Of a DNA stretch of 40,889 bases, positions 17,751-26,886 are shown one piece after another. The DNA comes from Candidatus Collierbacteria bacterium GW2011_GWB1_44_6 (GTDB taxonomy: Bacteria; Patescibacteriota; Microgenomatia; UBA1400; MFAQ01). Position 1 is the first letter of the stretch. Every line of letters starts with the position of its first letter. Where the stretch lies: NCBI GenBank assembly GCA_000998025.1, contig LCJG01000015.1, positions 1-40,889 on the forward strand, written 5' to 3'. A model generated the notes under the pieces. It did not search any database and was not told the DNA's origin. It saw nothing but the letters and a program-made list of their open reading frames with translations. The translations under genes and the position numbers were made by a program.

Positions 17751-17839
17751 AATAAAATCACACCCTAAATTAACTAAACTTATAAATTAAATACAAACTA
17801 TCTGAGATCTTAAACCTGAGATCTGAGACCTAAATCAAC

Positions 17840-19045
17840 ATGGACACCCAAACTTTATCAGCTAGGACCGAATTCGCCGCCGCTATCAACCAGATTTGTT
17901 CCGAGCGTGGAATCGCTCCGGAAACCGTGCTAAACGCGATCAACAGTGCTTTGGTGGCTTCTTTTAAGAAAGACTACCCCGAACAAGCCCTCAAATTTGA
18001 AGAAGAAGAGTTAATTGTTTCAGCAGACGTGGATTCTGACAACGGTCAGTTCAAGCTATTTGTCGGCAAAGAAGACGCCAAGAAAAAAGATCTCAAAGAA
18101 ATTACCCCTCCTGGATTTGGTCGCATCGCCGCCCAAGCCGCCAAACAAGTCATACTACAAACTATCCGTGAAGCCGAGAGAGACTCCGTCCTCGCCGACT
18201 ATCAGGAGCACATCGGTGAGGTTATGACAGGCATGGTTCAGAGAATGGACGGCCGTAATGTCGTCATAGATTTGGGTCGTGGCCAAGCAGTCATGCCCCC
18301 CGACGAACAGGTTCGCACCGAATATTACCGCTTAAATTCACGTCTTAGTGTCTACCTCAAAGAAATTGCTGAGACAGTTAAGGGAAAACAAATTATCGTT
18401 TCCCGCTCGGATGATCGTCTATTGGCCGGCCTTTTTGAGAGAGAAGTGCCCGAGGTCAGCTCCGGAGCCGTCCTTATCAAGGCCATCGCCCGTGAAGCCG
18501 GTTCACGATCAAAGGTGGCCGTGGAATCTACCCAAGCAGGCGTCGACCCGGTCGGTTCTTGTGTCGGCCAAAAAGGTGTTCGTGTCCAAGCAGTCATCAA
18601 CGAATTGAACAACGAAAAAATCGATATCATTCAGTACTCAGAGGAAAAAGACAAGTTTATAAAGTCAGCTTTAGCACCTGCCGAAGGACTTAATATTTCT
18701 TTCGACAAGCGGTCAGGTGAGACCACGGTCACCGTACCTTCCGATCAGCTTTCTCTGGCCATCGGTCGTGGTGGACAAAACGTCAAGCTCGCCGCTAAAC
18801 TCACGGGAACCAAGATTAGAATCATTTCTGATCAAGCTTCTCCAGAATCAGCCATTGTAGCTACTGGAACTGAAGAATATGAAATCGATCAGCTCAGCCT
18901 AGACACCAAAGCCAGGAACATCTTGGTTGAGTCAGGGCTCACACACATTGAAGATCTCACGGAAGACAAACTGGACACAGTCAAAGGCATTGGGCCCAAG
19001 ACTCTCGAGAAAATCAAAGTTCAGCTTGCCTCATACAAAAGCTAA
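17840..19045 (+). CDS. nusA: Transcription termination/antitermination factor NusA
   Basis: ORF 401 aa; S1 and KH domains (DPVGSCVGQKGVRVQAVINELNNEKIDII), C-terminal HhH. Confidence 0.95.
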   Translation: MDTQTLSARTEFAAAINQICSERGIAPETVLNAINSALVASFKKDYPEQALKFEEEELIVSADVDSDNGQFKLFVGKEDAKKKDLKEITPPGFGRIAAQAAKQVILQTIREAERDSVLADYQEHIGEVMTGMVQRMDGRNVVIDLGRGQAVMPPDEQVRTEYYRLNSRLSVYLKEIAETVKGKQIIVSRSDDRLLAGLFEREVPEVSSGAVLIKAIAREAGSRSKVAVESTQAGVDPVGSCVGQKGVRVQAVINELNNEKIDIIQYSEEKDKFIKSALAPAEGLNISFDKRSGETTVTVPSDQLSLAIGRGGQNVKLAAKLTGTKIRIISDQASPESAIVATGTEEYEIDQLSLDTKARNILVESGLTHIEDLTEDKLDTVKGIGPKTLEKIKVQLASYKS

Positions 19046-19054
19046 TTAAATCCT

Positions 19055-20485
19055 ATGCCAGATAACACTCTGTCCACGAGACCGCCCGTGGTTACTATTC
19101 TTGGACACGTTGATCACGGGAAAACCTCTCTTCTTGATCGTATTCGTCACGCCGAAGTTGCCGCAGGTGAGATAGGTGGTATTACTCAAGCCATTGGCGC
19201 ATATCAGATAGATTACAAAGGGAAGAAGATTACTTTCATTGACACTCCGGGACATGCGGCTTTTTCGGCCATGCGCCGCCGTGGTGGCCAGGCCGCTGAT
19301 GTTGCTGTTCTTATTGTTGCCGCCGATGATTCCGTCATGCCTCAGACCATAGAGTCCATCGAGCATATCAAGTCTGCAGGAATTCCCTTTGTCATAGCCG
19401 TCAACAAGGTGGACCTTCCTGGAGTAAACCCCGATAGGGTAAAAACCGATCTAGCAAATAACGGGGTCTACGTCGAGGGATATGGAGGTAATGTTCCGCT
19501 GGTCAATATTTCAGCCAAAAGCGGCGCCGGCATCGACGATCTTTTGGAAATTATTCTCCTCTTGGCCGAGCTGGAAGAGCTAAGAGACAACTCTCAAGAC
19601 ATTCCTGCCTCTAATTTAGTTATTGAATCTTTACTACATCCCCAAATAGGTCCTCTTGCCACTCTACTCGTCAAGCAAGGCACCTTCAAAAAAAATGATA
19701 GTTTATATTCCGGAAAGAAAAATATCGGCAAGATCCGTTCCATGATCGATTATCGTGGAAAATCGATATTAGAAGCCGGCCCCTCTACCCCTTTTCAAGT
19801 TATCGGTCTCTCCGATGTTCCTAGTGTCGGAGATATCCTCACGAGTTCTCCGGCTTCTCCCTCTTCTCTTGATAGAGGTAGTTCAGGAAAGGTAGTCAGT
19901 GCTACCGATGTCGAAAAACCCAACATTCTCCTTAAGGCAGACGTTCAAGGATCTTTGGAGGCAATTCTGGGAACCATAAAAGATCAGGCCAATATTATTG
20001 CGTCTTCTGTCGGCAATGTCTCTGACACCGATGTTCAAACAGCTTCTTCTGCTAGCGCCGAAATATTGGGTTTCAACGTCCGCTTGTCGAGCAGTGTCGT
20101 CAAGCTAGCAGAAATTGAAAAGGTAAAATTCACCAATTTCCGGATTATTTACCAACTCTTTGATTATTTAAAGGAGTTGCAAGAGAAAAAAACTGTTGCC
20201 ATGGGACCTAAGATAATTGAATCCGGAACCGCTACTGTTCTAAAAGTCTTCAATTTTGGTGGCACCATCGTGTACGGCTGTCTGGTAACTTCCGGAAAAT
20301 TTAAACTCGGAGACAAAATACAAAATTCCAAAATTGCATCCATTCAACTTGGCAAAGCAAATGTAGATGAAGTAAAAAAAGATCAGGAATTTGGTGTTAC
20401 CTTAGTACCGAATATTGAGCTCAAGCCTGGTGATATAATGACCGCAACGAATATCGAAGCCCTGCCTGCCAGTAAACAGATGTAA
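19055..20485 (+). CDS. infB: Translation initiation factor IF-2 (short, no N-terminal extension)
   Basis: ORF 476 aa; RPPVVTILGHVDHGKTSLLD, DTPGHAAFSAMRRRG, NKVD. Confidence 0.96.
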   Translation: MPDNTLSTRPPVVTILGHVDHGKTSLLDRIRHAEVAAGEIGGITQAIGAYQIDYKGKKITFIDTPGHAAFSAMRRRGGQAADVAVLIVAADDSVMPQTIESIEHIKSAGIPFVIAVNKVDLPGVNPDRVKTDLANNGVYVEGYGGNVPLVNISAKSGAGIDDLLEIILLLAELEELRDNSQDIPASNLVIESLLHPQIGPLATLLVKQGTFKKNDSLYSGKKNIGKIRSMIDYRGKSILEAGPSTPFQVIGLSDVPSVGDILTSSPASPSSLDRGSSGKVVSATDVEKPNILLKADVQGSLEAILGTIKDQANIIASSVGNVSDTDVQTASSASAEILGFNVRLSSSVVKLAEIEKVKFTNFRIIYQLFDYLKELQEKKTVAMGPKIIESGTATVLKVFNFGGTIVYGCLVTSGKFKLGDKIQNSKIASIQLGKANVDEVKKDQEFGVTLVPNIELKPGDIMTATNIEALPASKQM

Positions 20486-20487
20486 CT

Positions 20488-21372
20488 ATGGAAGCCCAAA
20501 ATCATTTTGCCCCAATCAAAAAACTCCTCGAGTCTGCCAGTTCATTCATCGTAGTTTTGCCTCCAGATCCTTCCGGAGATTTAGTCGCCGCCGGTCTCAG
20601 CCTCCATCTGGCCTTAGTCGCCTCCGGCAAAAAATCCCAAATTGGTTGCGGCAGTGAAATTCACGTTCCACCATCGCTATTGGGGGCCGGTGAGATCGCC
20701 GACAGTATTGGCGCCAAAAACTTAGTCATCTCTTTTGATTATCACGAAGACGACTTAGAGAAAGTAGATTATGATGTCCGTCCTGACGGCAAGTTTTACC
20801 TCATGATCAAACCGAAGCAGGGAGCTCCCATTCCCGATGTCTCCAATGTGAAATACTCTTATTCCGGTGCTTCAGCCGATTTGGTCATTACGCTTGGTGT
20901 TAACTCTTTCGAAGAGCTAGGCAAAATCTACGCCGACGAAAAATCATTTTTAGATGAAGCCAAAGTCCTAAGTTTGAATATTACCCCCCGCCCTGCCACT
21001 TTTACCCAAAATCTTCTTCATCTCACCTCTATTGCCTTTACGGAATTGGTGGCCAGACTTCTGGAGAACACTGATCTTAAACCCTCTCCGGACGCCGCCA
21101 AAAATCTTTTAACTTCACTCTACGAAGAAACAAAAAGCCTCACGAGCCCGAAGATGACCGCTGATACTTTTTCCGCTATCGCTTTTCTCATGCGCCACGG
21201 AGCCAGATTCCCGAACCAACAAGCCTATATCCCCAGATTTCCTCTCCCGACCGAAGAAAATTTATCCGCCGCAATGAACAAACCTTACGTAATTCCTCCG
21301 TCCAATCTTTCTGATCAAGAGGTTCCCAACGACTGGACCAAGCCAAAAATCTTCCGCGCCACCGACCTGTAG
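20488..21372 (+). CDS. DHH/NrnA-like phosphoesterase family, degenerate active site
   Basis: ORF 294 aa in the nusA-infB-nrnA position; PPDPSGDLVAAGLSLHLAL resembles motif I but the DHH motif is absent. Confidence 0.6.
   Translation: MEAQNHFAPIKKLLESASSFIVVLPPDPSGDLVAAGLSLHLALVASGKKSQIGCGSEIHVPPSLLGAGEIADSIGAKNLVISFDYHEDDLEKVDYDVRPDGKFYLMIKPKQGAPIPDVSNVKYSYSGASADLVITLGVNSFEELGKIYADEKSFLDEAKVLSLNITPRPATFTQNLLHLTSIAFTELVARLLENTDLKPSPDAAKNLLTSLYEETKSLTSPKMTADTFSAIAFLMRHGARFPNQQAYIPRFPLPTEENLSAAMNKPYVIPPSNLSDQEVPNDWTKPKIFRATDL
21346..21372 (+). repeat. Direct repeat copy 1 (3' end of nrnA-like gene)
   Basis: AAAATCTTCCGCGCCACCGAcctgTAG; first 20 nt identical to 21801-21820. Confidence 0.85.
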
Positions 21373-21376
21373 TTAC

Positions 21377-21403
21377 AAAAAACCACCCCTCAATTTGGGG
21401 TGG
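21377..21403 (-). terminator. Intrinsic terminator for the minus-strand gene 21413..21739
   Basis: Minus strand CCACCCC-aaattga-GGGGTGG-TTTTTT. Confidence 0.85.
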
Positions 21404-21412
21404 CAGTTAGAC

Positions 21413-21739
21413 TTACACAATTTCCGTTATAGCCGGAATTCCGAGCCCTTGTGAGAGGTAATCGTGGAGCTGAGTGACCTTTACCGGCTTAGCCCAACCA
21501 GTAAATTCACACGGAAACTCCCAGACATCCTGCGGCCAGGCCACATCACAGGAGAAAACATTCAGTACAAACAAACTACCTTTTCCGGCCCAGATTCTCA
21601 CGGCCGAAATGCCATCCCCCCGAAGTCCAAAGACGGCACCTTCATGTAATGCCTCGCTTGATACTTCCAACACTCTCCCCGAGCCATCTATCCACACTCT
21701 TACTCTACCCTTATCTTCATGTATGGTAACCTCGAACAT
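21413..21739 (-). CDS. Hypothetical protein (108 aa) in a small inserted cassette
   Basis: ORF with strong SD (GGAGGTAGTTATG), own terminator, opposite strand to neighbours. Confidence 0.65.
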   Translation of the reverse strand: MFEVTIHEDKGRVRVWIDGSGRVLEVSSEALHEGAVFGLRGDGISAVRIWAGKGSLFVLNVFSCDVAWPQDVWEFPCEFTGWAKPVKVTQLHDYLSQGLGIPAITEIV

Positions 21740-21800
21740 AACTACCTCCAGCTTATTAGTGAACTGAGAATACCCCAGAGTATATCACACTACATAACCC

Positions 21801-21827
21801 AAAATCTTCCGCGCCACCGATTTATAG
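21801..21827 (+). repeat. Direct repeat copy 2
   Basis: AAAATCTTCCGCGCCACCGAtttaTAG; 24/27 identity with copy 1, all three differences transitions. Confidence 0.85.
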
Positions 21828-21857
21828 AACGACTAGCCGAAGGTCGGAACATGCCTG

Positions 21858-21886
21858 TTGGCAAAAACAGATCTTTCTGCTACAAT
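21858..21886 (+). promoter_or_regulatory. Sigma70-type promoter of rpsO
   Basis: TTGGCA - 17 nt - TACAAT, 10 nt before ATG. Confidence 0.75.
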
Positions 21887-21896
21887 ACCCCTTGAT

Positions 21897-22184
21897 ATGG
21901 CCCTAAAATCAGACACCAAAATAGACATCATTAAGAAATTTGCCGCAAGTCCCAAGGACACCGGCTCGCCACGAGTGCAGATCGCTCTCCTCACCACTCA
22001 GATCGAGGAGCTCACCGGCCACCTCAAGGTCCACAAAAAAGACAATCACTCTCGCCGTGGCCTTCTCAAGATCATCTCCAAGCGCCGCCGTCTTCTCAAC
22101 TACCTTTCCAAATCCAACCCAAAAGACTATTTAGACATTACCAAGTCACTTAAAATTACTAGCCAGTTGCGCTCAGCCGAATAA
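21897..22184 (+). CDS. rpsO: 30S ribosomal protein uS15
   Basis: [70 protein letters not shown]; start chosen downstream of track start. Confidence 0.96.
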   Translation: MALKSDTKIDIIKKFAASPKDTGSPRVQIALLTTQIEELTGHLKVHKKDNHSRRGLLKIISKRRRLLNYLSKSNPKDYLDITKSLKITSQLRSAE

Positions 22185-22292
22185 GTTGGGTTTAGCTTGA
22201 GGAGTAAATAGAGAAAATCTGTTTTTCTTTGGTTCTTTCTGTTTTCTTCTCAAGACCTGTGGTCGAGCGCGCAATATGAAAGGAAACCGGAT

Positions 22293-24506
22293 ATGACCTA
22301 TCCATCCACCACCATAGTTCTGAGTGGTAAAACAATTACTATCGAGACCGGCCGCTTTGGTGCCCAGGCTTCAGGTTCTGTCACTGTCCGTTGTGGTGAC
22401 ACCATGGTTAACGCCTCAGTCGTGGCCTCCAAAAAAATCAAAGAGGGGATCGACTATTTTCCACTCTCGCTTGATTACCAAGAAAAACTTTACGCCGGAG
22501 GACTAATTAGTTCTAGTCGCTTCATCAAGCGTGAAGGCAGACCAAATGAAAACGAAATTCTAACCGGCCGTGTCATCGACCGTTCCCTGCGCCCGCTTTT
22601 TGATCAAAGAAGCCGCAACGAAGTTCAAATCATGGTTTATCCTCTGTCCATCGATGGTTCAGAAGAACCAGAAATTTTGGCAGTTATCGCCGCTTCGGCT
22701 GCTGTTTCCATTTCTGATTATCCCTGGCTGGGTCCTGTTGGAGCTGTTAGAGTTGGTATGACTCCTGATGGTGAATATCTCGTCAATCCTACGGCCGAAC
22801 AAAAACTTCTTTCTCCTTTGGACCTCGTTGTTTCCGGTCCTAAAGGTGGAATCAGTATGGTTGAAGCCGGAGCCATTGAAGTATCCGAAGAAAAAATGAT
22901 CGGAGCTTTAAAATTCGCTCAAGAAAACACTGATATTATTTGTGAAGCGATCGACAAGTTTGCCAAAGAAAATGGAAAGAAAAAGAGAACTTTAGAATTC
23001 TCGGAAATCAGTCCCGAAGTGGTTAAGCTAGTAAAAGATGAAATCAAAAACATTGACGAAATTCTCGAAAATGAGGCCAAAAAAACTGGCACACAGATGT
23101 CTGAATACACCGCCGCTATCGCCTTGGCTCATCCAGAGATAAATCCTAATCAAATCAATGAAGTGGCCGATGGTATGCTGAGAGAGCTCGCTCGTGCCGG
23201 AATAGTTGATAAAAATATTCGGCCAGATGGTCGCAACATGGAAGAGATTAGGAAAATTAACATTGAGGTAGGCCTACTTCCTCGTACTCATGGTTCCGCT
23301 TTTTTCCAAAGAGGTCTTACACACGTTTTGTCTGTCGTGACTCTCGCGTCTCCCTCCAGAGAACAGTTGATCGATGGGATGAAGGGTGAGTCCACCAAGC
23401 GTTATATGCATCACTACAACATGCCCGGATATGCTTCCGGTGAGGTTAGTCGTCCCGGCACAGGACGCCGAGAAATTGGTCACGGTGCGCTTGCCGAAAG
23501 AGCTATTTTCCCGATGCTGCCATCAACTGATGTTTTTCCTTACACCATTCGTGTCGTTTCCGAAGTTATGTCCAGCAATGGTTCGACTTCTCAGGCTTCA
23601 GTCTGTGGATCTACTCTTTCTTTGATGGACGCCGGTGTTCCTCTCAAGAAGCCGGTCGCCGGAGTGGCTATGGGACTTATCACCGAAGGTGACAAATTCA
23701 TTACCCTCACCGACATCAGTGGTCTTGAGGATCATCTTGGAGATATGGATTTTAAAGTTGCTGGAACAGTTGATGGAATTACCGCTCTTCAAATGGATAT
23801 TAAAGTTACCGGGGTCAATGCAGACATCTTGGTCAAAGCCTTGGAGCAAGCTAGGCGAGGCCGTATGAAGCTTCTTGATATCATGAATGAGACTCTTGCA
23901 GCGCCCCGTCCCAAACTTTCTCAATATGCTCCAAGGATTTCTTCCACCAAAGTTCCACAGTTAAAGATTGGTGAAATTATTGGACCTGGTGGGAAGATGA
24001 TTCGTCAACTACAGGAAGATTTTACTTGTGAAATTGATATTCAAGAAGATGGCACTGTTACAGTTACCGGCAAGGACCAAGCTAAAGTTGACGGAGCTAT
24101 CGCTTACATCGACTCAATGGTCGCCGAAGCGGAAGTTGGCAAAGTTTACGAAGGTACGGTTGTCCGTATTGAGGCTTTTGGCGCTTTCGTCAACATTATT
24201 CCCGGCAAAGATGGTTTGGTGCACGTTAGCCAAGTCCACCCCGAGACCTTCAAGGCCATGAAAAATGGTGACAAAGTCACCGTCCGTTGCTACGAAATCG
24301 ATTCTATGGGTAGAGTAAATCTCACCATGCTTGACGAAGGCGAATCTCCCATCCGGGCAGAGCGTCCCGCCGGTACCGGCTTTGGTGGTGGCGACAGAGG
24401 TGGACGCAGCTTCGGTGGTGGAGGAGATCGCGGCGGAAGACCTGGTGGTCGCTCGGGAGGACCGGGCGGACGCCCCTCCTTCTCCAAGTTCCGCGACACT
24501 CGCTAA
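22293..24506 (+). CDS. pnp: Polynucleotide phosphorylase
   Basis: ORF 737 aa; two RNase PH domains, KH and S1, Gly/Arg-rich tail; rpsO-pnp order. Confidence 0.97.
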   Translation: MTYPSTTIVLSGKTITIETGRFGAQASGSVTVRCGDTMVNASVVASKKIKEGIDYFPLSLDYQEKLYAGGLISSSRFIKREGRPNENEILTGRVIDRSLRPLFDQRSRNEVQIMVYPLSIDGSEEPEILAVIAASAAVSISDYPWLGPVGAVRVGMTPDGEYLVNPTAEQKLLSPLDLVVSGPKGGISMVEAGAIEVSEEKMIGALKFAQENTDIICEAIDKFAKENGKKKRTLEFSEISPEVVKLVKDEIKNIDEILENEAKKTGTQMSEYTAAIALAHPEINPNQINEVADGMLRELARAGIVDKNIRPDGRNMEEIRKINIEVGLLPRTHGSAFFQRGLTHVLSVVTLASPSREQLIDGMKGESTKRYMHHYNMPGYASGEVSRPGTGRREIGHGALAERAIFPMLPSTDVFPYTIRVVSEVMSSNGSTSQASVCGSTLSLMDAGVPLKKPVAGVAMGLITEGDKFITLTDISGLEDHLGDMDFKVAGTVDGITALQMDIKVTGVNADILVKALEQARRGRMKLLDIMNETLAAPRPKLSQYAPRISSTKVPQLKIGEIIGPGGKMIRQLQEDFTCEIDIQEDGTVTVTGKDQAKVDGAIAYIDSMVAEAEVGKVYEGTVVRIEAFGAFVNIIPGKDGLVHVSQVHPETFKAMKNGDKVTVRCYEIDSMGRVNLTMLDEGESPIRAERPAGTGFGGGDRGGRSFGGGGDRGGRPGGRSGGPGGRPSFSKFRDTR

Positions 24507-24523
24507 CTCTTGTCGTCATTCCG

Positions 24524-25129
24524 TTATTTATACACGCCTAACTCCGTGAGTCTATTTTTTAGATCTGCGGCGTCCCTAAAGAGTATTGGAGTAAATCCAA
24601 TTTCTGGAGCTTTTTCTAAGCTTTTTTCTGCGTCATCTATAAAGATAAATTCTTCTGCTTTTATTCCCAGCTTATTGATTATCATCTCAAACATTTCCTT
24701 TTGAGGTTTCATCATTCTCACTTCTGACGAAATCAATATTTCATCAAAATATTGAGCCACCTCGCTATCCTTTATCTTTTGTCCTCCTTCGATCGTTGCG
24801 TTACTGACTATACCGAGTTTATAGCCGTTATTTTTCAATTTTTTTATAATTTCGATGACATCTTTGTTGATTGTTCCTCCGGGAAAACTATTAATATAAT
24901 CTAAAAGTACTGGTAGTTTACTTTGTGCCTTCAGATCTTCCAACACCGCTTTCCAAAATACTTCATTAGAGGCTCCTTCCTTATTTCTTAAATAGTTATT
25001 GTCAAAATATGATCGTCTAAAAGCGGCAATATCTATTCCGACTGCTTCCGCCGCCCCTTGAGAAAAAACTGACCCTGGTAAACCAAAAATAACTCCATTC
25101 CAATCAAATCCAATCGCTTTATATTTCAT
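24524..25129 (-). CDS. HAD-superfamily hydrolase
   Basis: ORF 201 aa; GFDWNGVIFG motif I, IVSNAT motif II, IFIDDAEKSLEKAPEIGFTPILF motif IV. Confidence 0.88.
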   Translation of the reverse strand: MKYKAIGFDWNGVIFGLPGSVFSQGAAEAVGIDIAAFRRSYFDNNYLRNKEGASNEVFWKAVLEDLKAQSKLPVLLDYINSFPGGTINKDVIEIIKKLKNNGYKLGIVSNATIEGGQKIKDSEVAQYFDEILISSEVRMMKPQKEMFEMIINKLGIKAEEFIFIDDAEKSLEKAPEIGFTPILFRDAADLKNRLTELGVYK

Positions 25130-25175
25130 GATTATATTTTCTCATACAGCTGTCCAGCATATATAATGACTCTAG

Positions 25176-26243
25176 ATGGATAACTCTGCCCCTACTTCGA
25201 ACACAGCTGCCAAAAGAGATCTCGATGCCCTGACACAAAAGCTTCAAGCAGTCGAGCTCCCTCCCGAACTAAAGCTCAAAGCCGAAGACATGATCGCCAG
25301 GCTAGAGCGTATGTCTTCTCAGGGTTTTTATTCCGAAGAGTTTGAAAAAGTTACTCACTATGTCGACTGGATCATCAAAGTCCCCTGGACCAAACGTGTT
25401 GACCGCCCTATCGACCTCGCAGGCATCAAAGCCTCTATGGACAAGAGTCACTATGGTATGGACAGTGTCAAAGAAAGAATTCTGGAATATATGGCCGTCC
25501 TGAAACTCCGTGCTTCAAAAAATCTTGGCGTTGCCCGGGCACCCATTATTTGTTTAGTCGGCTTGGTCGGTACCGGAAAGACTACCTTTGCCTACGCCCT
25601 TTCAGAGGCGCTCGGTCGCCCCATTGCTCGCATTCCCTTCGGTGGTCTTGGCTCTGCCCGCGATCTTCGTGGAGAATCTCGTCTGCACATCGAAGCGGAA
25701 CCTGGCTACGTCGCCCGTGCCCTTTGTACCTCAGGAGTCAAAAACCCCATTATTCTTCTGGATGAAATCGATCGTGTCACCGAAGAAGCCCGCATGGATA
25801 TCATGGGTGTTTTGGTGGAGCTCTTGGACCCCAGCCAAAACGATCGTTTTTTGGATCACTTCATTGATTATCCGGTCGATCTTTCCGAAGTTCTTTTTAT
25901 AGCGACGGCGAACAACACCGGCAATCTAGCTACCGCTGTTATGGACCGTCTCGAACCCATTCAAATGCCCTCCTACACCGACGAAGAAAAAACTCACATT
26001 GCCCAAGAGTACCTCCTCCCCAAAGCGCTCGAAGCCGGAGGTATGGATCCATCCACTATTTCCATCGACCCCGCTCTTTGGCCGAGCATCATCCGCCCTC
26101 TGGGTTACGACGCCGGTATTCGCACGCTAAACCGCACCATCGAAGGCATTGTTCGTAAAGTCGCCGCCATGGTCGTCACCGGCCAGGCACAAACCGTTCA
26201 CCTCACGCCGGACAACATCAAATCCTTCCTCCCTAAGTGGTAA
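25176..26243 (+). CDS. Lon-like AAA+ ATPase lacking the Lon N-terminal and S16 protease domains
   Basis: ORF 355 aa; Lon linker (YVDWIIKVPW), Walker A GLVGTGKTTFA, Walker B IILLDEIDRV, ends just before where the protease domain would start. Confidence 0.85.
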   Translation: MDNSAPTSNTAAKRDLDALTQKLQAVELPPELKLKAEDMIARLERMSSQGFYSEEFEKVTHYVDWIIKVPWTKRVDRPIDLAGIKASMDKSHYGMDSVKERILEYMAVLKLRASKNLGVARAPIICLVGLVGTGKTTFAYALSEALGRPIARIPFGGLGSARDLRGESRLHIEAEPGYVARALCTSGVKNPIILLDEIDRVTEEARMDIMGVLVELLDPSQNDRFLDHFIDYPVDLSEVLFIATANNTGNLATAVMDRLEPIQMPSYTDEEKTHIAQEYLLPKALEAGGMDPSTISIDPALWPSIIRPLGYDAGIRTLNRTIEGIVRKVAAMVVTGQAQTVHLTPDNIKSFLPKW

Positions 26244-26253
26244 ATTCAAAAAT

Positions 26254-26883
26254 ATGAAGCAAAATATAAATAAAATATCTATTCTTCATCAACCAGCATT
26301 GTTTTTGCTGACAATTTCAGTTTCATTTAAGTATTTATTTGTTAAAGGTGAATCTGTTTTTGCAACGATTCAAATCGCTTTAACACTCTTATATGTGACG
26401 CTAAGTGTTTCCTTATTACGAAAGATTCTGCGTAATAGAAAAAACTACACCTTAATCTCTGAAGAGGGTTTAAAGATTTTTCATTCAAGAGGAATTGTAA
26501 ACTTAAATTGGGAAGATTTTTCCCTAACTTCACTACAAGCATCAGGGTCAACAAATATATTAGGTGATACTAAAATAATTCCTTATCTCAATCTAGTTTT
26601 TACCGAATCAGGAAAATCAAAAATATCAGCGATTAACACAAATAAATCTGGTGGACTTTACAAAAAACAAATAGACTTTGAGGGATATATGGGGGAAGTT
26701 TCTGGAGACTTATATATCAATTTATCCAAAACCACAGATAGGGACGCAAGTATTGTTGACACCTTATCTAAACACACAACATTTGTTAAGCACACTAAAC
26801 CTATTTTTAAAACTGTTGATCCTGCTCAATATAATGAGTTTGTAATTCAGAACTTCGAACCTCAGAATCAACCGATCAGATAA
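26254..26883 (+). CDS. Hypothetical membrane protein with two predicted TM segments
   Basis: MKQNINKISILHQPALFLLTISVSFKYLFV...; start trimmed from track ORF 26149..26883. Confidence 0.6.
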   Translation: MKQNINKISILHQPALFLLTISVSFKYLFVKGESVFATIQIALTLLYVTLSVSLLRKILRNRKNYTLISEEGLKIFHSRGIVNLNWEDFSLTSLQASGSTNILGDTKIIPYLNLVFTESGKSKISAINTNKSGGLYKKQIDFEGYMGEVSGDLYINLSKTTDRDASIVDTLSKHTTFVKHTKPIFKTVDPAQYNEFVIQNFEPQNQPIR

Positions 26884-26886
26884 TAT

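Noticed and set aside
19471-19485. CGTCGAGGGATATGG in infB as repeat copy
   Set aside because: Encodes a normal IF-2 stretch (VYVEGYGGN) with no left arm.
22201-22245. rpsO-pnp intergenic AGAAAA...TTTTCT hairpin as an RNase III-like autoregulatory site
   Set aside because: A/T-only weak stem; insufficient support.
24511-24521. gtcgtcattccg after pnp as a repeat remnant
   Set aside because: Too short to separate from chance.
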